The notes: generated by a model from the sequence alone, not told the origin. A stretch of DNA of 64,000 nt from Sphingomonas sp. S2-65 (GCF_021513175.1 NZ_CP090953.1:3733931-3797930); one strand, 5' to 3'; positions 54,616 through 64,000 are shown, numbered from the stretch's first letter. Made by a program: numbers and translations.

Positions 54616-55377
54616 TCAGCCTTTCTTCAGCATCGCGGCTGCAAGTCGCTCCGTCGCTGCCAGCACTTCGGGATCGTTCAGCAAATCGTGTCCACGACCG
54701 GGGAGAATACGATAGTCAGTGGCAACACCGCGTAGCGCCAAAGCCTCGGCATAGGCGCGAGAAACGGCGATGGGGGTAACCGCGTCATCGGCGCCCACCA
54801 GAACCGCGGCGCGAAGGCTGGGCAGGATACCGCCGGCGGTTTGGAGTGGGTCAAGACCTTCACGGCCTGAGCCTACGTCTTGTGTTTGTTTCACACGCTG
54901 GCGCCACTCGCCGAGTGTGCAAGGGCAGCCCACCAGGACCATGCCGTCGATAAGCGCTGGGCGGATGCCGGCGAGATTCGCGGCAATGGCTGCGCCGCCG
55001 GCATCGCCGACCACGATCGTTCGGGCTCGAGGATATCGCACACGCAGGGCGGTTATCGTGTCGCCGACTGAGGCTAGATGGTCGCGGGTGCGGTCGTCTC
55101 CCGCGCCGGTGCCGTGACCGTCTGGAGGAGAACGATGATCGGTATCACCTGAGCGCACGAGGGCGACAGCCGCCGCGCCTGGGATGGTGCGCGCGGCACT
55201 GCGGGCGAAGCCGTGATGATCCGGCGCATCCTCGCCCTGCAGCACGACGATCAGGGTTTGCACGTCCGACCCACGCTTCGGGCCATATGTTTCCGCTTGG
55301 AGCCTGCCGTTCATCGTCGGTGTCGAGGTGGCGCAGCCCGTCAGGAGCAGCGGTAGCAGGGCGAGCCTAAAGCGCAT
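54616..55377 (-). CDS. Alpha/beta-hydrolase-fold lipoprotein lacking the nucleophile Ser
   Basis: A 253-residue protein. The lipobox LLTGC (Cys15) indicates a lipoprotein. The alpha/beta-hydrolase fold is clear, with Asp in [11 protein letters not shown] and His in [11 protein letters not shown] at the usual triad places. The nucleophile elbow, however, reads VVGDAGGAA (Gly124 to Gly128), with Ala126 where Ser is expected. Catalysis by the usual route is unlikely unless Asp125 takes over. The protein may bind a ligand instead. It overlaps coaBC by 11 nt and dut follows by one base. Confidence 0.7.
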   Translation of the reverse strand: MRFRLALLPLLLTGCATSTPTMNGRLQAETYGPKRGSDVQTLIVVLQGEDAPDHHGFARSAARTIPGAAAVALVRSGDTDHRSPPDGHGTGAGDDRTRDHLASVGDTITALRVRYPRARTIVVGDAGGAAIAANLAGIRPALIDGMVLVGCPCTLGEWRQRVKQTQDVGSGREGLDPLQTAGGILPSLRAAVLVGADDAVTPIAVSRAYAEALALRGVATDYRILPGRGHDLLNDPEVLAATERLAAAMLKKG

Positions 55378-56536
55378 GGGCGATCCGCTCGGCCAGCCTG
55401 CGGGCGACCCGGTCCTTGGGCATCTTCTCCCAATCTTCGACTCCGTCGGCAGTGACGAGATGGACGGTGTTATCGGCGCCGCCCATCACGTCGCCCGACA
55501 CGTCATTGGCAACGATCCAGTCGGCACCCTTGAGCAGGCGCTTGGCGGTGGCGTGCTCGACGACCTTTTCGGTTTCCGCGGCGAAGCCCACCACCAGCCT
55601 GGGGCGGTGAGGGCTGGCGGAGAGCAGGGCGAGGATGTCAGGGTTTTCGCTAAGCTGGAGGGTGGAGGGCGCTTCGCCTTTCTTCAGCTTCTGCTCGGCG
55701 GCCTCGACGTGCCAGTCCCCTACCGCGGCGACCATTATGGCGGCGTCGGCCGGGAGTGCGGCGGCGACGGCATTGGCCATTTCGCGGGCGGTCTCGACAT
55801 CTACGCGCGTGACGCCAGAGGGCGTCGGGGCAGTTACGGGGCCGCTAACGAGGGTGACGCGGGCACCTAGTTGAGCGAGGGCGGCGGCGATGGCGAAGCC
55901 CTGTTTGCCCGAGGAGCGGTTGGCGATGTAGCGCACCGGGTCGATCGGCTCGTGGGTAGGGCCGGCGGTGACCAGTATATGGCGGCCGCTGAGCATCTGG
56001 TTGACGCCAAAACATGTTTGGACGTGATCAAGTAGCGCGGCCGGTTCGGGCAGGCGGCCCGGGCCGTACTCGCCGCAAGCCATTGGACCTTCGTCGGGTT
56101 CGATGATCGTTACGCCATCGGAACGAAGCTGGGCGACGTTGCGCCGAGTGGCGGGATGCTGCCACATGCGGACGTTCATCGCGGGCGCGGCCATCACCGG
56201 CTTGTCGGTGGCGAGCAACAGCGTCGTGGCGAGATCGTCGGCGATGCCGGCGGCCATCTTGGCCAGCAGGTCTGCGGTGGCAGGGGCGACCACGACCAGG
56301 TCGGCCTCGCGGCTGAGCTGGATATGGCCCATTTCCGTCTCGTCCTTCAGGTCCCACAGCGTCGTGTAGACCTGGTTCTCGGACAAAGCGGCGAGCGTCA
56401 TCGGCGTGACGAAATGCTGCGCACCCTCGGTCAGCACGCACTTCACCGAAATGCCCGCCTTGCGGCACAGGCGAACGAACTCGCACGCCTTATAGGCAGC
56501 GATGCCGCCGCCGACGATCAGCAGGATCCGCTTCAT
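55367..56536 (-). CDS. coaBC: Phosphopantothenoylcysteine synthetase/decarboxylase
   Basis: A 389-residue bifunctional CoA synthesis enzyme. The N-terminal CoaC flavin decarboxylase has GGGIAAYKACEFVR, the active His in GHIQLSREAD, PAMNVRMW and the Cys loop MACGEYGPGR. The C-terminal CoaB synthetase begins HILVTAGPTHEPIDPVR and has NRSSGKQG and FAAETE. ATG 56536 sits inside the stop of the upstream membrane protein gene (ATGA). Confidence 0.96.
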   Translation of the reverse strand: MKRILLIVGGGIAAYKACEFVRLCRKAGISVKCVLTEGAQHFVTPMTLAALSENQVYTTLWDLKDETEMGHIQLSREADLVVVAPATADLLAKMAAGIADDLATTLLLATDKPVMAAPAMNVRMWQHPATRRNVAQLRSDGVTIIEPDEGPMACGEYGPGRLPEPAALLDHVQTCFGVNQMLSGRHILVTAGPTHEPIDPVRYIANRSSGKQGFAIAAALAQLGARVTLVSGPVTAPTPSGVTRVDVETAREMANAVAAALPADAAIMVAAVGDWHVEAAEQKLKKGEAPSTLQLSENPDILALLSASPHRPRLVVGFAAETEKVVEHATAKRLLKGADWIVANDVSGDVMGGADNTVHLVTADGVEDWEKMPKDRVARRLAERIAHAL

Positions 56537-57675
56537 CGCGTCACCCTTGTCACCGTTATGCGGCGTTTGTCGAGCGCCCGCGCCACCAGGTCGCGCAAGC
56601 CATCGGGTACGAATACCAGCCCGACGAGGAAGAGCGGGGCGACGATCAGCGCCCAATAGAAGTTCTCGGGGCGGGCGAAGACGCCGATCAGAGCGCCGTA
56701 GGCGATCAGCACCACCAGAAAGCGGTGTCCCAGCGGATCGGCCCAGCTCGCCCAGCCGAACAATATCAGACCGACCAGCAGGGCACCGCCCCAGAGCGGC
56801 AGGAATTGAAGCACGGTCGAGAGCGTCACCGCCTTCACGAAGAAGCCGGCGCCGAGCAACCCCGTCCAGCCGGGCAAGATCGCGTCGAGCGGACTGGTGG
56901 CGCCCATGACGGCATGGGCATGCGCCGCAAGCGCCAGGCCGAACAAGAGCAGTGCGGCAACCCAGCCGCGTGCCTCCGCCCGTGCGCCGTCGCGCCAGGC
57001 GAGTGCCGCCATTACCACGACGTACAGCGCCGCGGTCTCGCGGATCAGCATGGCGGCGAGGGCGAGCGCGACGGCCTCCATCCAACGCCCCGGCCTGCGG
57101 AGGGCAAGCGACAAGGCGATCAGCAGCCCAGCCCACAGATCATGGAGCGCCCACAGAGCCGGCTGGAGCAAGGCCAGCATCGAACCGAGCAGCAGGACGC
57201 TGGCGGCGGCGCGTGGCGCCCAGCCGGGCAGCACCTCGCCCAGGCGTAGCCCCCAGGCGGCCGCGGTGACCGCGGCGAGCAGCACGAGCAACAGGGAAGG
57301 GCCCCAATCGGGCAACGCGGCCTGGACGGTGGCCAGCGCGGGCATCCGCACGGTCACGAACGGCCGCAGCGGATAGCGACCGGCCCGCATCGCGTCCGTG
57401 GCGACGGTGTAATAGTCACCCGCGTCGCTGCGGACGCCGGCGACGATCTTTTCATACAGCACCACATCGGAGTCGTGCGCCGGTGCCTCGTCTGCCGAGC
57501 TGGTTGGCTCGCCGGTGGCGCTCATGCCCGCCGAAGGAGGCTGTGCCGCGAACAATGCGCTGAGACACAGAAGCAGCAGCACTGGCAGCAAGGCGAGGCC
57601 GATCCGCGCCCGGGAGCGAGAAAGTGCCGCGAAACGCGTAGGGCCGGCGAGCCATCGGGATGCAGTGCGAGCCAT
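56533..57675 (-). CDS. Multi-pass membrane protein, unknown
   Basis: A 380-residue protein with about nine hydrophobic segments. One N-terminal anchor (GLALLPVLLLLCLSALFAA) is followed by a soluble stretch of about 70 residues (DSDVVLYEKIVAGVRSDAGDYYTVATDAMR, shown in part) and then a run of helices. The layout, a short loop with Asp residues before many helices, recalls lipid-linked sugar transferases of the GT-C type, but no firm motif is visible. ATG 57675 was chosen over a TTG at 57687. Confidence 0.6.
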   Translation of the reverse strand: MARTASRWLAGPTRFAALSRSRARIGLALLPVLLLLCLSALFAAQPPSAGMSATGEPTSSADEAPAHDSDVVLYEKIVAGVRSDAGDYYTVATDAMRAGRYPLRPFVTVRMPALATVQAALPDWGPSLLLVLLAAVTAAAWGLRLGEVLPGWAPRAAASVLLLGSMLALLQPALWALHDLWAGLLIALSLALRRPGRWMEAVALALAAMLIRETAALYVVVMAALAWRDGARAEARGWVAALLLFGLALAAHAHAVMGATSPLDAILPGWTGLLGAGFFVKAVTLSTVLQFLPLWGGALLVGLILFGWASWADPLGHRFLVVLIAYGALIGVFARPENFYWALIVAPLFLVGLVFVPDGLRDLVARALDKRRITVTRVTR

Positions 57676-57796
57676 GCTGGGGCGCAACTACACGCGGTGC
57701 GAAGGGGGTGTCGAGCCTTAGCTGGACGCGAGGAAGGGAGAGCGGAAGAAGGAGGTCCAGGATGCCACCGGGCAGGGGCGTGCCGAGGCCGTCGTG

Positions 57797-59503
57797 TCAG
57801 GCGACGCGGATCTCGTGCAGGAAGCTGGCGGCTTCCGCCCGGAGCGCCTCGGCCTGACGCGAAATGTCGGCCACGGTGTCGTTCATCGCACGCGCCAGGT
57901 TGCCGGTGGCGTGGGCGCCGCTCGCCAGCTCCTCCGCCCGGTCGCGGACGTCGTCGACATGGCTCGCCACCAAACCGGTTTCCCGCCCGATCTCGATCGT
58001 GGCCTGCCGCTGCTGCGTGATCGAGCCTGCGATGAACGACGCGATCTCCGCCACGGCGTCGATCTTTTCGGCAGTTTCCGCCATACGTCCGGAAGCGCCT
58101 CCGATCTGGCCGATGATGGTGCCGGTCTGGCTGCGCACGTCCGCGGTCGCGCCGGTCGTGCGGTTCGCCAGCGCCTTGATCTCGCCCGCGACCACCGCGA
58201 ACCCTCTGCCCACCTCGCCCGCTCGCGCGGCTTCGATGGTCGCATTCAGCGCAAGCAGCTTGGTCTGGCTCGCCACGCCGTCGACCAGTTCGATCACGTT
58301 GTCGATCTTCGCGGCTTCGCTGCAGATCGCGTCCATGCTGCGCGCGCTCATGCTCGCAAGCTGGCGCGCGGCTTCGCTGAGGACGGCGTGGCCGTCGACT
58401 TGAGTCGAGATTTCGCTGACGGTGTGGCCCAGTTCGTCGGCGGCGGTCGCGACAATCATGGCAGAGGCCGAGGCGGCGGTCGCTCGCTGGGCGACGTCGG
58501 CGGCTGCGCCGGCGCTCCTTTGCCCGACCGAGGCAAGTTGCGCGGCCGACTGGTCCAACTCCGCGACTGCCTTGGACAGCAGGGTCACGGCGGCGGCCAC
58601 ATTCGTTTCGAAGTGCTCGCCAAGCGCGAGCAGCGAGCTGCGCTTGAGCTGTTCCGCGCGGTGCGCCGCGGCGACATGCTGTTCGGCCTCGAGCGCGCGG
58701 GCCTCGGCAGCGAGCCTCGCTTGCGCCTCTGCCGATTCGCGCGCGATTTGGAGCCTGGCGGCCTCGCTCTCGGCGAGACGGCTGACGGCGGTCTGGGCTT
58801 CGGCGAACACGCCGGACTGATCGACGGCAGCCTTTGCGAGGATGCTGTAGAAGATGAAGATGAGGGGCAGGCTGACGACGGCGCCCCCGAGGGTGATCGG
58901 CATGGAGGTGATGGCCAGGGAAAGCGCGATCGGCGTGCTGAAGCCGGCAAAGCCCGCAGGTAGATTGATGTACATGATGAGGCCGACGGCCATCAGCGCC
59001 ATCTGAACCTCTATTACGACGAAGATGAGGTCCTTGCCGGCATAGAAGGTGACGGCCACGCCGAGCAGTGCCCATCCGGACCCCACCAGCAAGGCGAGAA
59101 GGACGTGGCGTTTCGCGGCCTGGGTCGAGTCGTTCCCGGCACTGTTCGCGGGGATTGCGTGCCAGCCCCACACTGCGGCACCAATGACCAGTGCCGCGCT
59201 CGCGAGGGCAAAAGGCTTGTGCGCGACGTGCCAGAAGGCGGCGACCGCCACTGCGACGAAGAAGACGGCGAGGGGCAAGAGCGCCCGGAAGCTGCGCGTG
59301 GTCGCATCGAGACGGCGCGCGAAGACGATGCGGGAAGTCGCATCCGCAGGTGCGCTCACCTGCAGCAACTCGCCGATATAGCCGGTTAGGGCGCCTCCAC
59401 CCTTGATCAGGATCCTATTACCGTATCGCACAAGCCTGCCCGCTGACCAATCAAGTCCTTCGATACGCAGAGAATAGTTAATGGCGCCTTCGTGTTGCCC
59501 CAT
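57797..59503 (-). CDS. Methyl-accepting chemotaxis protein
   Basis: A chemoreceptor of up to 568 residues. About six hydrophobic segments form a membrane sensor with little periplasmic domain. A helical stretch with many Ala and Glu ([20 protein letters not shown]) leads to the signalling tip, where [18 protein letters not shown] and [15 protein letters not shown] bind CheA and CheW. ATG 59503 lacks a ribosome site. A GTG at 59359 ([10 protein letters not shown]) may be the real start, removing 48 residues. It has no che genes nearby. Confidence 0.8.
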   Translation of the reverse strand: MGQHEGAINYSLRIEGLDWSAGRLVRYGNRILIKGGGALTGYIGELLQVSAPADATSRIVFARRLDATTRSFRALLPLAVFFVAVAVAAFWHVAHKPFALASAALVIGAAVWGWHAIPANSAGNDSTQAAKRHVLLALLVGSGWALLGVAVTFYAGKDLIFVVIEVQMALMAVGLIMYINLPAGFAGFSTPIALSLAITSMPITLGGAVVSLPLIFIFYSILAKAAVDQSGVFAEAQTAVSRLAESEAARLQIARESAEAQARLAAEARALEAEQHVAAAHRAEQLKRSSLLALGEHFETNVAAAVTLLSKAVAELDQSAAQLASVGQRSAGAAADVAQRATAASASAMIVATAADELGHTVSEISTQVDGHAVLSEAARQLASMSARSMDAICSEAAKIDNVIELVDGVASQTKLLALNATIEAARAGEVGRGFAVVAGEIKALANRTTGATADVRSQTGTIIGQIGGASGRMAETAEKIDAVAEIASFIAGSITQQRQATIEIGRETGLVASHVDDVRDRAEELASGAHATGNLARAMNDTVADISRQAEALRAEAASFLHEIRVA

Positions 59504-60048
59504 CTGCGGCGGGTGCCGAGCGTGGCTCCCACCTTGCTAATGCGAGTGACTCGCATCCGGGCACGGCGGGGCAGCATGTCCAGATCGTCGGCGATCATCC
59601 GCGGCGGCTGATCTTCGGCGAATATTATGCGTTCGACGCGGCCGGGCACTTCAAGGGCACGGCCGGGCTGGCCGATGGGGCGCTGGGGCAGCAGGCGGCG
59701 GCGTCGAACTACAAGCTGCATTTCGGCAATTTCGGCGGACTGCCGGTGAAGATCGCCTATGCGCTGTTCGGGCTGGCGCTGAGCGTGGTCTGCGCGACGG
59801 GCGTGTATATCTGGCTGGGCAAGCGGCGGCGGCGGGGCTTGCACGAGCCTCGGCTGCGGGCGGCATGGAGCGGCGTGATCTGGGGAGCGCCGGGCGCACT
59901 GCTGGTGACCCTGGCGGCCCGCTTCGTGCTCGGCAACGGAGCGCCGTTCATCGCGCTGTTCTGGGGCTGCCTGGCAGCGGCGATCGTCTTCGGCGTGGCC
60001 CGCGTCAGCTTTGGCCGGGGCAAGCGGCTGGTGCCGGCCGTCAGCTGA
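59482..60048 (+). pseudogene. 5'-truncated PepSY-associated membrane protein
   Basis: A frame open from just after a stop at 59479-59481 to 60048 encodes the C-terminal part of a PepSY-type membrane protein. From about 59570 it reads QHVQIVGDHPRRLIFGEYY and YKLHFGNFGGLPVKIAYALF, then three further hydrophobic segments. The typical N-terminal helices are missing. No in-frame ATG, GTG or TTG start occurs before GTG 59746, in the middle of a membrane segment. The intact half was probably joined to the 5' end of the chemoreceptor gene by a deletion. It overlaps ubiB by 8 nt at the 3' end. Confidence 0.7.
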
Positions 60049-61579
60049 GGGTGACGAGCAAGGTTCCCGCAATGCCTGCCGCTGCTGCCGCACCGGCCAC
60101 CACGGCATAGCGCCAGCCACCGCCGACGCGCACGACTTCGATCTCGCGGAGCGGTAGCGCGGGCGGGGCGCCGCCGGGGGTGGGATAGCGCAGTTCGATG
60201 TTGCGGATCAGCTGGGGCAGGCGGGCGACGGTGCGCAGATCCTCGATCAAGCGGTCGGCGATCTTCGCCTCGGGCCCGAGCTCGGTGCGGATCCATTCGC
60301 GCACGAAAGGCGCGGAGGTTTCCCACAGGTTGATCTCCGGATCGAGGCCGCGCGCGACGCCTTCGACCATCACCATTGTCTTTTGCAACAGCAGCAGATG
60401 CGGTTGGGTCTGCATGTCGAAGTCGCGGGTGATATTGAACAGGCCGTCCAGCATCGCGCCGACCGACATGTCCTTGACGGGCATGCCGCGCATCGGCTCG
60501 CCCACCGCCCGAAGCGCAGTGGCGAACTCGGCGACATTGTGGTGGGCAGGGACGTAGCCCGCCTCGAAATGGATCTCGGCGACGCGCTTATAGTTGCCGG
60601 TGATCAGGCCGTAGAGGATCTCGGCGAGCCAGACGCGGGCGCGGCGATCGATCCGGCCCATGATGCCGAAATCGATCGCAGCGATGCGGCCGTCGGCGAG
60701 CGCGAACAGGTTGCCCTGATGCATGTCGGCGTGGAAAAAGCCTTCGGCGATGGCCTGGCGCAGGAATGCCCGGATCAGCTTGCCGGCGAGCGCGGTGGTG
60801 TCGTGGCCGGCAGCGATCAGCGCGGGGCGGTTGCTCAGCTTGATGCCGTCGACCCATTCAAGCGTCAGTACCTTGCCGGTGGTGCGCTGCCAGTCGATCG
60901 CCGGAACGGTGAAGTCCGGCTCGGCGGTCATCCCCTCGGCCAGTTCGGAGGCTGAAGCGGCTTCGCGGCGCAGGTCGAGCTCGCGCGCGGTCCACCGCTT
61001 GAAATGGGCGATGATCAGGCGCGGGCGCAGGCGCGCAGCCTCGCCACCCATGCCTTCCACCTGGGCGGCGGCCCATTCATAGGTGTCGATCGCGCGGGTG
61101 AAGTCCGCTTCGACGCCGGGACGCAGGACCTTGACCGCGACCTGGGCACCCTCGCGCGTGACGGCGCGGTGGACCTGGGCGATCGAGGCGGCGCCGACCG
61201 GCACTTCGTCGATGCTGGCGAACAGGGTCTCCAGCGGGCGGCCGAAGCTGGATTCGATGCGTTCGCGAATGATCGCAAAGGGCAGCGGCGGGAGTGCGTC
61301 CTGAAGCCGCAGAAGATCGTGCGCGGCTTCTTCGCCGACGAGGTCGGGACGCGTGGCGAGGGTCTGGCCGAGCTTGATCGCCGCGGGGCCGATCGCCTGG
61401 AAGGCGTCGGCGTAGCGGGGAACCGCCGGCACGCGAGCGCCCAGGCGCGCGAGACGGGCTATCCGGCGGACCGGCCGCGGGGTGTTGGGATCACGCTCGA
61501 TCCCACGCAGCGCACCGTGGCGGGCGAGGATGCGGCCCCATTTGAGCAGGCGCCAGAGATGGACGGCGGGAGCAGTCAC
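60041..61579 (-). CDS. ubiB: Ubiquinone biosynthesis kinase-like protein UbiB
   Basis: A 512-residue atypical kinase/ATPase that helps extract or present ubiquinone intermediates from the membrane. Family motifs are the KxGQ-type AIKLGQTLATRPDL, GAASIAQVHRA, AVKVLRPGVE, FFHADMHQGN and AIDFGIMGR. Two C-terminal membrane helices end in GIAGTLLVTLS. The GTG at 61579 (VTAPAVHLWRLLKW) gives the family length. It lies downstream of ubiE with a 148-bp spacer that holds hairpins. Confidence 0.93.
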   Translation of the reverse strand: MTAPAVHLWRLLKWGRILARHGALRGIERDPNTPRPVRRIARLARLGARVPAVPRYADAFQAIGPAAIKLGQTLATRPDLVGEEAAHDLLRLQDALPPLPFAIIRERIESSFGRPLETLFASIDEVPVGAASIAQVHRAVTREGAQVAVKVLRPGVEADFTRAIDTYEWAAAQVEGMGGEAARLRPRLIIAHFKRWTARELDLRREAASASELAEGMTAEPDFTVPAIDWQRTTGKVLTLEWVDGIKLSNRPALIAAGHDTTALAGKLIRAFLRQAIAEGFFHADMHQGNLFALADGRIAAIDFGIMGRIDRRARVWLAEILYGLITGNYKRVAEIHFEAGYVPAHHNVAEFATALRAVGEPMRGMPVKDMSVGAMLDGLFNITRDFDMQTQPHLLLLQKTMVMVEGVARGLDPEINLWETSAPFVREWIRTELGPEAKIADRLIEDLRTVARLPQLIRNIELRYPTPGGAPPALPLREIEVVRVGGGWRYAVVAGAAAAAGIAGTLLVTLS

Positions 61580-61650
61580 TGCGTGTTGCTTCCCGAGATG
61601 GGGAGGGGGGGCAGGCACAGGCTGGAGGGGGTTCTATACTGCGCGAATCG

Positions 61651-61709
61651 CTGGTGGAGGGCCCCCTCCACCACTCGCTGCGCGAGCGGTCCCCCTCCCC
61701 GTGCCGGGG
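61651..61709. repeat. Hairpin cluster between ubiE and ubiB
   Basis: Three short inverted repeats lie side by side: GGTGGAGGG / CCCTCCACC (61651-61670), CGCT / AGCG (61674-61686) and CTCCCC / GGGGAG (61693-61709). Such GC-rich palindrome clusters are common between sphingomonad genes and may protect or separate transcript parts. Confidence 0.5.
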
Positions 61710-61727
61710 AGGATTGAAGAGGGGCCA

Positions 61728-62459
61728 TCAGATCTTCCAGCCGGAGTGGATCGCGACGAGGCCACCGAGCAGGGGCTCGACCTTGGTCTGGCGGAAGCCG
61801 GCATCGGCGATCATGCGCTCGAACTCGGGCATGCGCGGAAAGCGGCGGATCGATTCGACCAGGTAGCGATAGCTGTCCGCGTCGTTGGCGAGCAGCTTGC
61901 CAAGCTTGGGCACCAGATGGTGCGAATAAGCGTCGTAGACCTGGCCGAAGCCCGGCCATTCGGTTGTCGAGAATTCGAGCACGTAGAAGCGGCCGCCGCG
62001 CTTCAGCACGCGGTGCGCTTCGTGGAGCGCCTTGGGGATGTCGGTGACGTTCCGGATGCCAAAGGCGATGGTGTAGGCGTCGAAGAACCTGTCGGGCCAT
62101 TGCAGCGTCTCGGCATTGGCTTCGCTCCAAACCAAGCCGTCTATACCGCGCTGAGTCGCGCGTTCGATGCCGACTTCCAGCATTTGCGGGTTGATGTCCG
62201 CGACGGTGATCGACGCCCCGGACTTGGCCATGCGAAAGGCGATGTCGCCGGTGCCGCCGGCCATGTCGAGGATCTGCTCGCCTGCACGCGGCTTCACCCG
62301 GCGGACGAACAGGTCCTTCCACACGCGGTGGAGACCGCCCGACATCGCGTCGTTCATCAGGTCGTATTTCGCGGCGACGTTGGAGAAGACCTCTCCAACG
62401 CGGCGGGTTTTTTCCTGGGGGGCGACGTCTTCGTAGCCGAAGGAGACAGTGTCGGACAT
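61728..62459 (-). CDS. ubiE: Ubiquinone/menaquinone methyltransferase UbiE
   Basis: A 243-residue SAM-dependent C-methyltransferase of ubiquinone synthesis. Motifs include KYDLMNDAMSGGLHRVWKD, the SAM loop LDMAGGTGDIAFRMA and AFGIRNVTDIPKALHEAHRV. Start and length are normal. It is divergent from mutM across 46 bp and upstream of ubiB. Confidence 0.96.
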   Translation of the reverse strand: MSDTVSFGYEDVAPQEKTRRVGEVFSNVAAKYDLMNDAMSGGLHRVWKDLFVRRVKPRAGEQILDMAGGTGDIAFRMAKSGASITVADINPQMLEVGIERATQRGIDGLVWSEANAETLQWPDRFFDAYTIAFGIRNVTDIPKALHEAHRVLKRGGRFYVLEFSTTEWPGFGQVYDAYSHHLVPKLGKLLANDADSYRYLVESIRRFPRMPEFERMIADAGFRQTKVEPLLGGLVAIHSGWKI

Positions 62460-62505
62460 GGGGGTGCTCTAGCGGGCGAGCGGCTATCGGGCTAGGGGGT
62501 TGGGC

Positions 62506-63315
62506 ATGCCAGAATTGCCTGAGGTCGAGACCACCGTGCGGGGCCTGCGCCCGGTGCTGGAGGGGCAGGTGCTCGAGCGCGTGACCTTGCGGCGTGGCGA
62601 TCTGCGGCGACCCTTCCCCGAAGGGCTGGGGCAGCACCTGAGCGGGGCGCGGGTTACCGGGTTGGGACGGCGCGCCAAATACGGGCTGATCGACACCGAT
62701 CGCGGCGACACGCTGATCTTTCACCTTGGCATGTCCGGGCGGTGGCGGATCGACCCTGAGGAGTTGGGCAAGCACGACCATTTCGTGCTGGAGACGGGCA
62801 AACACCGGCTGGCGCTGAACGACGCGCGGCGCTTCGGGTCGCTCGACCTGGTGCCGACTGCGGGATTGGACGCCTGGCCGGCCTTTGCGGCACTGGGTCC
62901 CGAGCCACTGGGCAGCGGCTTCACCGCCGCGCACCTTGCCGCGAAGTTCAAGGACCGCATCGCGCCGGTGAAGGCGTTGCTGCTGGACCAGCGCGTGGTG
63001 GCCGGACTGGGCAATATCTATGTGTGCGAGGCGCTGTTCCTGGCGGGGATCGCACCCACGCGGGCGGCGGGGACCGTCACCAGGCCGCGACTGGCGAAGC
63101 TGGTGGACGCGGTGCGCGAGGTGCTGGAGGCGGCGATCGCGGCCGGCGGATCGACCTTGCGCGACTATGCGAGGCCCGATGGCGAGCTGGGGTATTTCGC
63201 CAAGCAGTGGCGGGTCTATGGACGCGAGGGTGAGCCTTGTGCCTGCGGGGGGCTGGTGGAGCGGCGCGTGGACGGCGGGCGATCGACCTTTTGGTGCCCG
63301 CGATGCCAGAAGTGA
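62506..63315 (+). CDS. mutM: Formamidopyrimidine-DNA glycosylase
   Basis: A 269-residue repair enzyme that removes 8-oxoguanine and FaPy lesions. MPELPEVE places the catalytic Pro2 and Glu3 and fixes the start at 62506. Later motifs are HLGMSGRWRI and the helix-two-turn-helix GLGNIYVCEALFLAGI. The C-terminal zinc finger reads CACGG ... FWCPRCQK, with a one-residue shorter first knuckle (CxC) than the usual CxxC, as I recall in some alphaproteobacteria. Confidence 0.95.
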   Translation: MPELPEVETTVRGLRPVLEGQVLERVTLRRGDLRRPFPEGLGQHLSGARVTGLGRRAKYGLIDTDRGDTLIFHLGMSGRWRIDPEELGKHDHFVLETGKHRLALNDARRFGSLDLVPTAGLDAWPAFAALGPEPLGSGFTAAHLAAKFKDRIAPVKALLLDQRVVAGLGNIYVCEALFLAGIAPTRAAGTVTRPRLAKLVDAVREVLEAAIAAGGSTLRDYARPDGELGYFAKQWRVYGREGEPCACGGLVERRVDGGRSTFWCPRCQK

Positions 63316-63411
63316 TTGACCCGAATCGCCCAGGGCGGTAAGGGGCTCGCCTTTCCGGGCGTGGACATGATGTTCTGGCGCCCTTTCAATTCGAGCTAGG
63401 AACTAGACGGC

Positions 63412-63675
63412 ATGGCGAATACGCCGCAGGCGAAGAAGCGTATCCGGCGGAACGACCGCCGTGCGGAAATCAACGGTGTGCGCGTGAGCCGCATCCGTAC
63501 CTTCATCAAGAAGGTCGAGTCGGCCCTCGAGTCGGGCGACAAGGCTGCTGCCACCGCAGCACTCGCCGCAGCGCAGCCTGAGCTGCAGCGCGGCGTCGCC
63601 AAGGGCGTGCTCCACAAGAACACCGCTTCGCGCAAGTTCGCTCGGCTGACCAAGCGCCTGACCGCGCTCGCTTAA
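63412..63675 (+). CDS. rpsT: 30S ribosomal protein S20
   Basis: An 87-residue basic helical protein of the small subunit. It starts [20 protein letters not shown] and ends [19 protein letters not shown], both S20 signatures. A TTGACC at 63316 with TAAGGG 17 bases on may be its promoter, though the -10 is weak. It is followed by a strong terminator. Confidence 0.97.
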   Translation: MANTPQAKKRIRRNDRRAEINGVRVSRIRTFIKKVESALESGDKAAATAALAAAQPELQRGVAKGVLHKNTASRKFARLTKRLTALA

Positions 63676-63698
63676 TCGTCACAACTCCGTAACAAAGG

Positions 63699-63728
63699 CC
63701 CCGTCGGACCCAGTCCGGCGGGGTTTTT
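63699..63728 (+). terminator. rpsT intrinsic terminator
   Basis: An 11-bp stem (CCCCGTCGGAC / GTCCGGCGGGG, one wobble pair) with a 3-base loop is followed by TTTTT. Confidence 0.92.
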
Positions 63729-64000
63729 CGCGTGCGTGTTCCAAGCGTTGGCAAGCAGGTTCGAGGTAACTCGGGTAAGTCTCGGAAAACCAACGATTCG
63801 GGGGCTCTGACGTCGCCGAAATGGTGTTAAGTCGTTGATGCCATTCTATAAAACAGAGGGGCCCACGGTTTTCCGCGGGTTAGGCCGAGTCAACAAAACT
63901 ATTTCAGATTCTTTGCGGGGGCTGCCCTTGCTCGACTCAGCAAGGCGTTCCTAAAACGAACTTCCGGCCACGCTCGTTGGCCGGATTGTGGGTGCTCGGT
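63729..64000. other. Region downstream of rpsT, probable leader of the next gene
   Basis: 272 bases with no supported gene up to the window edge. It includes an A/T-rich TATAAA at 63847-63852 that could be a -10 box and a hairpin CCGGCCA / TGGCCGG at 63964-63984. In many alphaproteobacteria rpsT is followed by dnaA, so this may be the dnaA promoter and leader. I see no DnaA-box cluster. Confidence 0.4.

Noticed and set aside
63729..64000. A replication origin near the rpsT end
   Set aside because: No cluster of DnaA boxes and no clear AT-rich unwinding region; a promoter/leader explains the structure better.

Overview
The window is GC-rich chromosomal DNA from an alphaproteobacterium, most likely Sphingomonas or a close relative in the Sphingomonadales. 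The evidence is a class II (CP4-like) AroA, a TIGR02300-type zinc-ribbon protein, DUF2794, a CysN/CysC fusion, an alphaproteobacterial OxyR with its Cys pair, and the run coaBC - ubiB - ubiE - mutM - rpsT. Gene order and 4-nt stop/start overlaps (ATGA, GTGA) look like ordinary core chromosome. I see no prophage, IS element, plasmid module or CRISPR array.

Layout. 1-860: the end of a small membrane peptide gene, tRNA-Leu(UAA), about 500 bp of empty DNA and tRNA-Ala(GGC). 861-6909: zinc-ribbon protein, aroA-cmk-rpsA, ihfB and a LacI regulator. 6910-10090: an unexplained leader-like stretch, a 55-aa peptide, an LplT-like MFS carrier and pgsA-moaD-moaE. 10127-13439: the peroxide module oxyR, ahpF, ahpC. 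13567-17245: a TauE-type exporter divergent from cysE, DUF2794, a membrane protein and a low-complexity secreted protein. 17322-24506: a complete phosphate regulon operon read leftward, phoR-pstSCAB-phoU-phoB.

24583-27113 is the most interesting segment. It is a tightly coupled four-gene cassette: a Tat-signal small protein, a PqqD-like peptide chaperone, an HprK-related kinase and a nucleotidyltransferase. This is the uncharacterised HPr-rel-A type system. It resembles the tailoring half of a RiPP pathway without the enzymes that would make a known peptide class.

27123-37873 holds an SDR, gph, glmU-glmS, a CitE-like lyase, the sulfate activation genes cysD-cysNC-cysQ and ugd. 38083-46190 holds a 20-codon microgene with its own terminator, an EAL protein coupled to a hybrid kinase with a Glu-substituted receiver, a single-domain response regulator, rpsU, an FKBP, a phosphatase, a small membrane peptide paralogous to the one at position 1, and an M48 protease.

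46198-53013 is a nucleotide-sugar supply region (wecB, wecC, UDP-xylose synthase, galU, a second UDP-HexNAc dehydrogenase) with no glycosyltransferases. It ends in a UDP-glucuronate epimerase gene broken by an internal out-of-frame deletion. 53054-63675 returns to housekeeping: moeB-like, dut, coaBC, a chemoreceptor, a 5'-truncated PepSY gene, ubiB, ubiE, mutM and rpsT. The last 270 bases look like a leader of a gene beyond the window.
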